A DNA stretch of 64,000 nt from JAXMCI01 sp046349435 (lineage in GTDB: Bacteria > Pseudomonadota > Alphaproteobacteria > Dongiales > Dongiaceae): NCBI GenBank assembly GCA_046349435.1, contig JAXMCI010000036.1:1-64000 (forward strand), read 5' to 3'. Every line of letters starts with the position of its first letter. Within the stretch, counting starts at the first letter, position 1. The position numbers and the translations under genes are program-made. Under the pieces are notes generated by a model. That model had not been told where the DNA came from. It did not search any database and saw only the letters and a program-made list of their open reading frames with translations. Positions 61,419 to 64,000 of this stretch are shown here, one piece after another.

Positions 61419-63311
61419 CTACGCCGCCAGGGAGCGGCCCATCATCGCCGCCAGCCGGCGGGCGAAGGCGGCGGGGTCGGCGAGCGTCTCGCCGTCGACG
61501 ATGCGGGCCTGGTCGAGCAGCAGCCAGGCGGCCTCGGCGATCTCGTCGCCGGAGCCCTTCTCCGAAAGGCGCTTGGCCAGCCCGGCGATCAGCGGGTGGT
61601 GCGGGTTGACCTCGAGCACGCGCTTGGCCTGGGCGTCGAGCTGGCGGTGCTGGCGCAGCAGCCGCTCGAGATGGATGTCCATGTCGCCCTCGGCGGCCAC
61701 CAGGCAGACCGCGCTGTCGGTCAGGCGCTGCGAGCCGCGCACGTCCTTGACCGCGTCCTGCAGGGTCAGCCGGAACAGCGCGATCAGGCTGTCGACGCCG
61801 GCCGGCTGCGGCTCCTCCGGCTTCGCCGCCTCGCCTTCCGGCCGGGCGATCTTCTCGAGGTCGGCGCCGCCGCGGGTCACCGACTTGAAGGGCTTGTCCT
61901 GGAAGCTGCCGACCCCCGGCATCCAGAACTCGTCGACGGGATCGGTCAGCAGCAGCACCTCGACGCCGCGGGCGGCGAAGCCCTCGAGCTGCGGGCTGCG
62001 CTTGAGGGCGTCGAGCGACTCGCCGGCGATGGTGTAGATCGCCTCCTGGCCGGGCTTCATGCGCGCGACATACTGCGCCAGCGAGACCAGCCCGTCGCCG
62101 GCGGTCGAGCGGAAGCGGGCCAGCCCGAGCAGCTTGTCGCGGTGCTCGTGGTCCTCGTAGAGGCCCTCCTTCAGCACGGCGCCGAAATTGTCCCAGAAGG
62201 TCGCGTAGTCCTCCGGCTCCTTCTCCGCCTTCTTCTCGAGCTCGCCCAGCACGCGCTTGATCAGGCCGGCGCGGATCTTCGCCAGCAGCGGGTTGTGCTG
62301 CAGCATCTCGCGGCTGAGGCTGAGCGGCAGGTCCTCGGAATCGATCACCCCGCGCAGGAAGCGCAGCCAGGCCGGCAGCACCTCCGCGCAATCGTCGGTG
62401 ATGAAGACCCGCTTCACATAGAGCTTGAGGGCGTGCTTGCGGTCGGGGTGGAACAGGTCGAAGGGCTTGCTCGCCGGCACGAAGACCAGCGCGGTGTACT
62501 CGATCTTGCCCTCGGCGCGGTAGTGGATGGTCAGCCAGGGCTCGTCGAAGCCGTGGCTGACATGGCGGTAGAACTCGCCATATTGCTGCTTGGTGACCTC
62601 GGACTTCGGCCGGGTCCACAGCGCCGAGGCGCTGTTCAGCGTCGTCTCCTTGCCGCCCTCGGCCAGCACGATCGGCAGGCCGACATGGTCGGAATGGGCG
62701 GTGACGATGCGCCGCAGCCGCTCGGGCTCGAGGAACTCCTGCTCGGTCTTGCGCAGGTGCAGGACGACGCTGGTGCCGCGGCTCTCGACCTCGGCCTCGG
62801 CGATGGTGAAGGCGCCCTTGCCGTCGGATTCCCAGCGCCAGCCCTGGGCGTCGCCGGCCCGCCGGCTCAGCACCTCGACCCGCTCGGCGACCATGAAGGC
62901 GGCGTAGAAGCCGACGCCGAACTGGCCGATCAGGCTGATATCCTTGCCCTTCGCGGCGCCCGTCCCGGCCTCGCCCGCCGCGCCGCCCAGCCCCTCGAGG
63001 AAGGCGGCGGTGCCGGAGCGCGCGATGGTCCCGAGATTCTCGATCAGCTCGGCGCGGTTCATGCCGATCCCGTTGTCGGCCACGGTCAGCGTCCCGGCCT
63101 TCTTGTCGGGGATCAGCCGGATCCTGAACTCGCCGTCGCCGGCGGTCAGCGACGGGTCGGTCAGCGCCAGGTAGCGCAGCCGGTCGCAGGCGTCGGACGC
63201 GTTGGAGATCAGCTCGCGCAGGAACACCGCCTTGTCGCTGTAGATCGAGTGCGCGACGATGTCGAGGAGGCGGCTGACCTCCGCCTGGAACCCGTGTGTC
63301 TCGCTGGCCAT
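61419..63311 (-). CDS. htpG: chaperone HtpG (Hsp90)
   Basis: A 630-residue Hsp90 of the normal bacterial length. The N-terminal GHKL ATPase domain has FLRELISNASDACDRLRYL, VADNGIGMN and GTIARSGTAAF, plus IGQFGVGFYAAFMVAE. The middle domain has LYVKRVFITDDC and RGVIDSEDLPLSLSREMLQ. A C-terminal dimer domain closes it (NPHHPLIAGLAKRL). ATG 63311 (ASETHGFQAEVSRLLDI) matches the family; the upstream in-frame extension to 63401 has no homology. It acts in the cytosol on stress-damaged client proteins. No heat-shock promoter or CIRCE element is visible in the 142-base divergent spacer. Confidence 0.95.
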   Translation of the reverse strand: MASETHGFQAEVSRLLDIVAHSIYSDKAVFLRELISNASDACDRLRYLALTDPSLTAGDGEFRIRLIPDKKAGTLTVADNGIGMNRAELIENLGTIARSGTAAFLEGLGGAAGEAGTGAAKGKDISLIGQFGVGFYAAFMVAERVEVLSRRAGDAQGWRWESDGKGAFTIAEAEVESRGTSVVLHLRKTEQEFLEPERLRRIVTAHSDHVGLPIVLAEGGKETTLNSASALWTRPKSEVTKQQYGEFYRHVSHGFDEPWLTIHYRAEGKIEYTALVFVPASKPFDLFHPDRKHALKLYVKRVFITDDCAEVLPAWLRFLRGVIDSEDLPLSLSREMLQHNPLLAKIRAGLIKRVLGELEKKAEKEPEDYATFWDNFGAVLKEGLYEDHEHRDKLLGLARFRSTAGDGLVSLAQYVARMKPGQEAIYTIAGESLDALKRSPQLEGFAARGVEVLLLTDPVDEFWMPGVGSFQDKPFKSVTRGGADLEKIARPEGEAAKPEEPQPAGVDSLIALFRLTLQDAVKDVRGSQRLTDSAVCLVAAEGDMDIHLERLLRQHRQLDAQAKRVLEVNPHHPLIAGLAKRLSEKGSGDEIAEAAWLLLDQARIVDGETLADPAAFARRLAAMMGRSLAA

Positions 63312-63453
63312 CGCTCCATCCCCGGCTGGCGCGCCCCGAACGGGGCTGCGGCATGAAACCGGCGCAGATATGTGGCATCGCCGGCCCGGCATCAAGGGCA
63401 TGCCGCCACCCGGAAGGCTTGCAATCCGCCGGTCCAGCCCCGATTCTCAGCCT

Positions 63454-64000
63454 ATGGATTCCGCGCTGGAGCGGCGCGTCATCGCCGTCCTCGGCCCCAC
63501 CAATACCGGCAAGACGCATTTCGCGATCGACCGCATGCTGGGCCACCGCACCGGCATGATCGGCTTCCCCCTGCGGCTGCTGGCGCGGGAGAACTACGAC
63601 AAGATCCGCCGCCTCAAGGGCGCCGCCTCGGTGGCGCTGATCACCGGCGAGGAGCGGATCCTGCCGCCCAGCCCGCGCTGGTTCGTCTGCACCGTCGAGG
63701 CGATGCCGCTGGACCGGCCGGTGGCCTTCCTGGCGGTCGACGAGATCCAGCTCGCCGCCGACCCGGAGCGCGGCCACGTCTTCACCCAGCGGCTGCTGGC
63801 GGCCCGCGGCGAGGAGGAGACGCTGCTGCTCGGCGCCGAGACCATCCGCCCGCTGCTCCGCCGGCTGGTGCCCGACGCCGAGATCCTGACCCGGCCGCGC
63901 TTCTCCACGCTGGCCTATGCCGGGACGAAGAAGGTCACCCGCCTGCCGCCGCGCAGCGCCGTCGTGGCCTTCTCGGCCGCCGACGTCTACCGCCTCGCCG
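63454..64000 (+). CDS. SUV3-like ATP-dependent RNA helicase (N-terminal part)
   Basis: The frame from ATG 63454 stays open to the window edge, about 182 residues. It opens SALERRVIAVLGPTNTGKTH, with Walker A GPTNTGKT, then GFPLRLLARENYDKIRRL, ALITGEERILPPSPRWFVCT and Walker B AFLAVDEIQLAADPERGHVF. This is the SUV3/mitochondrial degradosome helicase family, which alphaproteobacteria encode and which unwinds RNA. Full-length members are roughly 800-1000 residues, so the rest lies beyond the window. It is divergent from htpG. Confidence 0.92.
   Translation, partial: MDSALERRVIAVLGPTNTGKTHFAIDRMLGHRTGMIGFPLRLLARENYDKIRRLKGAASVALITGEERILPPSPRWFVCTVEAMPLDRPVAFLAVDEIQLAADPERGHVFTQRLLAARGEEETLLLGAETIRPLLRRLVPDAEILTRPRFSTLAYAGTKKVTRLPPRSAVVAFSAADVYRLA

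Overview
The window is extremely GC-rich and densely coding, with many 1- to 8-base overlaps between consecutive genes. Gene content points to an alphaproteobacterium: a contiguous ccmABCDEFGHI cytochrome c maturation cluster divergent from acnA, a DUF1223 gene behind acnA, an SUV3-like helicase next to htpG, an HWE-family kinase module, and palindromic repeats with CCGGG-rich hairpins. Five ABC uptake systems and many oxidoreductases and hydrolases suggest a free-living heterotroph, possibly Rhodospirillales-like. The order is a guess. No phage, insertion sequence, plasmid or CRISPR signal was seen.

Layout. 1-2339: the end of a 2-keto-4-pentenoate hydratase gene, a DUF1330 gene, a small unknown gene, tRNA-Ala(CGC) with a visible promoter, a Rap1a/Tai-type small secreted protein and a TVP38-like membrane protein. 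2353-5477: a polar amino-acid ABC transporter (ATPase, binding protein, two permeases). 5539-12871: the ccm operon, whose last gene (ccmI) is frameshifted. 13346-16864: acnA and a DUF1223 protein. 16953-20914: a very large hybrid histidine kinase broken by about nine apparent frameshifts. 20817-29064: a LysR regulator divergent from an operon that combines a creatinase-like M24 protein lacking metal ligands, a PotD-like binding protein, a ThDP enzyme and a PotABC-like transporter.

29072-40891: a nine-gene leftward run (uracil-DNA glycosylase, GMC oxidoreductase, NIPSNAP protein, BMP-family nucleoside-type ABC transporter, a VOC-thymidine phosphorylase fusion and an amidohydrolase). It is headed by a divergent RutR-like regulator. 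A perfect TTGACC-N4-GGTCAA palindrome sits between them, so this looks like a nucleoside or pyrimidine uptake and breakdown regulon.

40959-42482: an acyl-CoA ligase, followed by a repeat element with nested inverted repeats. 42803-58820: a catabolic island. A PrpD-family gene is co-directional with a UrtABCDE/Liv-like transporter and divergent from a tricarballylate-dehydrogenase-like flavoprotein plus a GntR/FCD regulator. Beyond these lie PrpB-like lyase, PrpF-like isomerase, two amidases, a carboxymuconolactone-decarboxylase-like protein, an aldehyde dehydrogenase and a SnoaL-like protein. Three copies of an AACTGTYGACA site sit in the three main promoter regions of this island. That ties it into one probable regulon for an amide or polycarboxylate substrate whose identity is not visible. 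58852-64000: housekeeping and unknown genes, htpG, and the start of an SUV3-like helicase.

The most interesting parts are the two operator-defined catabolic regulons, the fusion phosphorylase with a changed active-site loop, and the metal-ligand-free M24 protein. The frameshift clusters in ccmI and the hybrid kinase need read-level checking before any biology is read into them.
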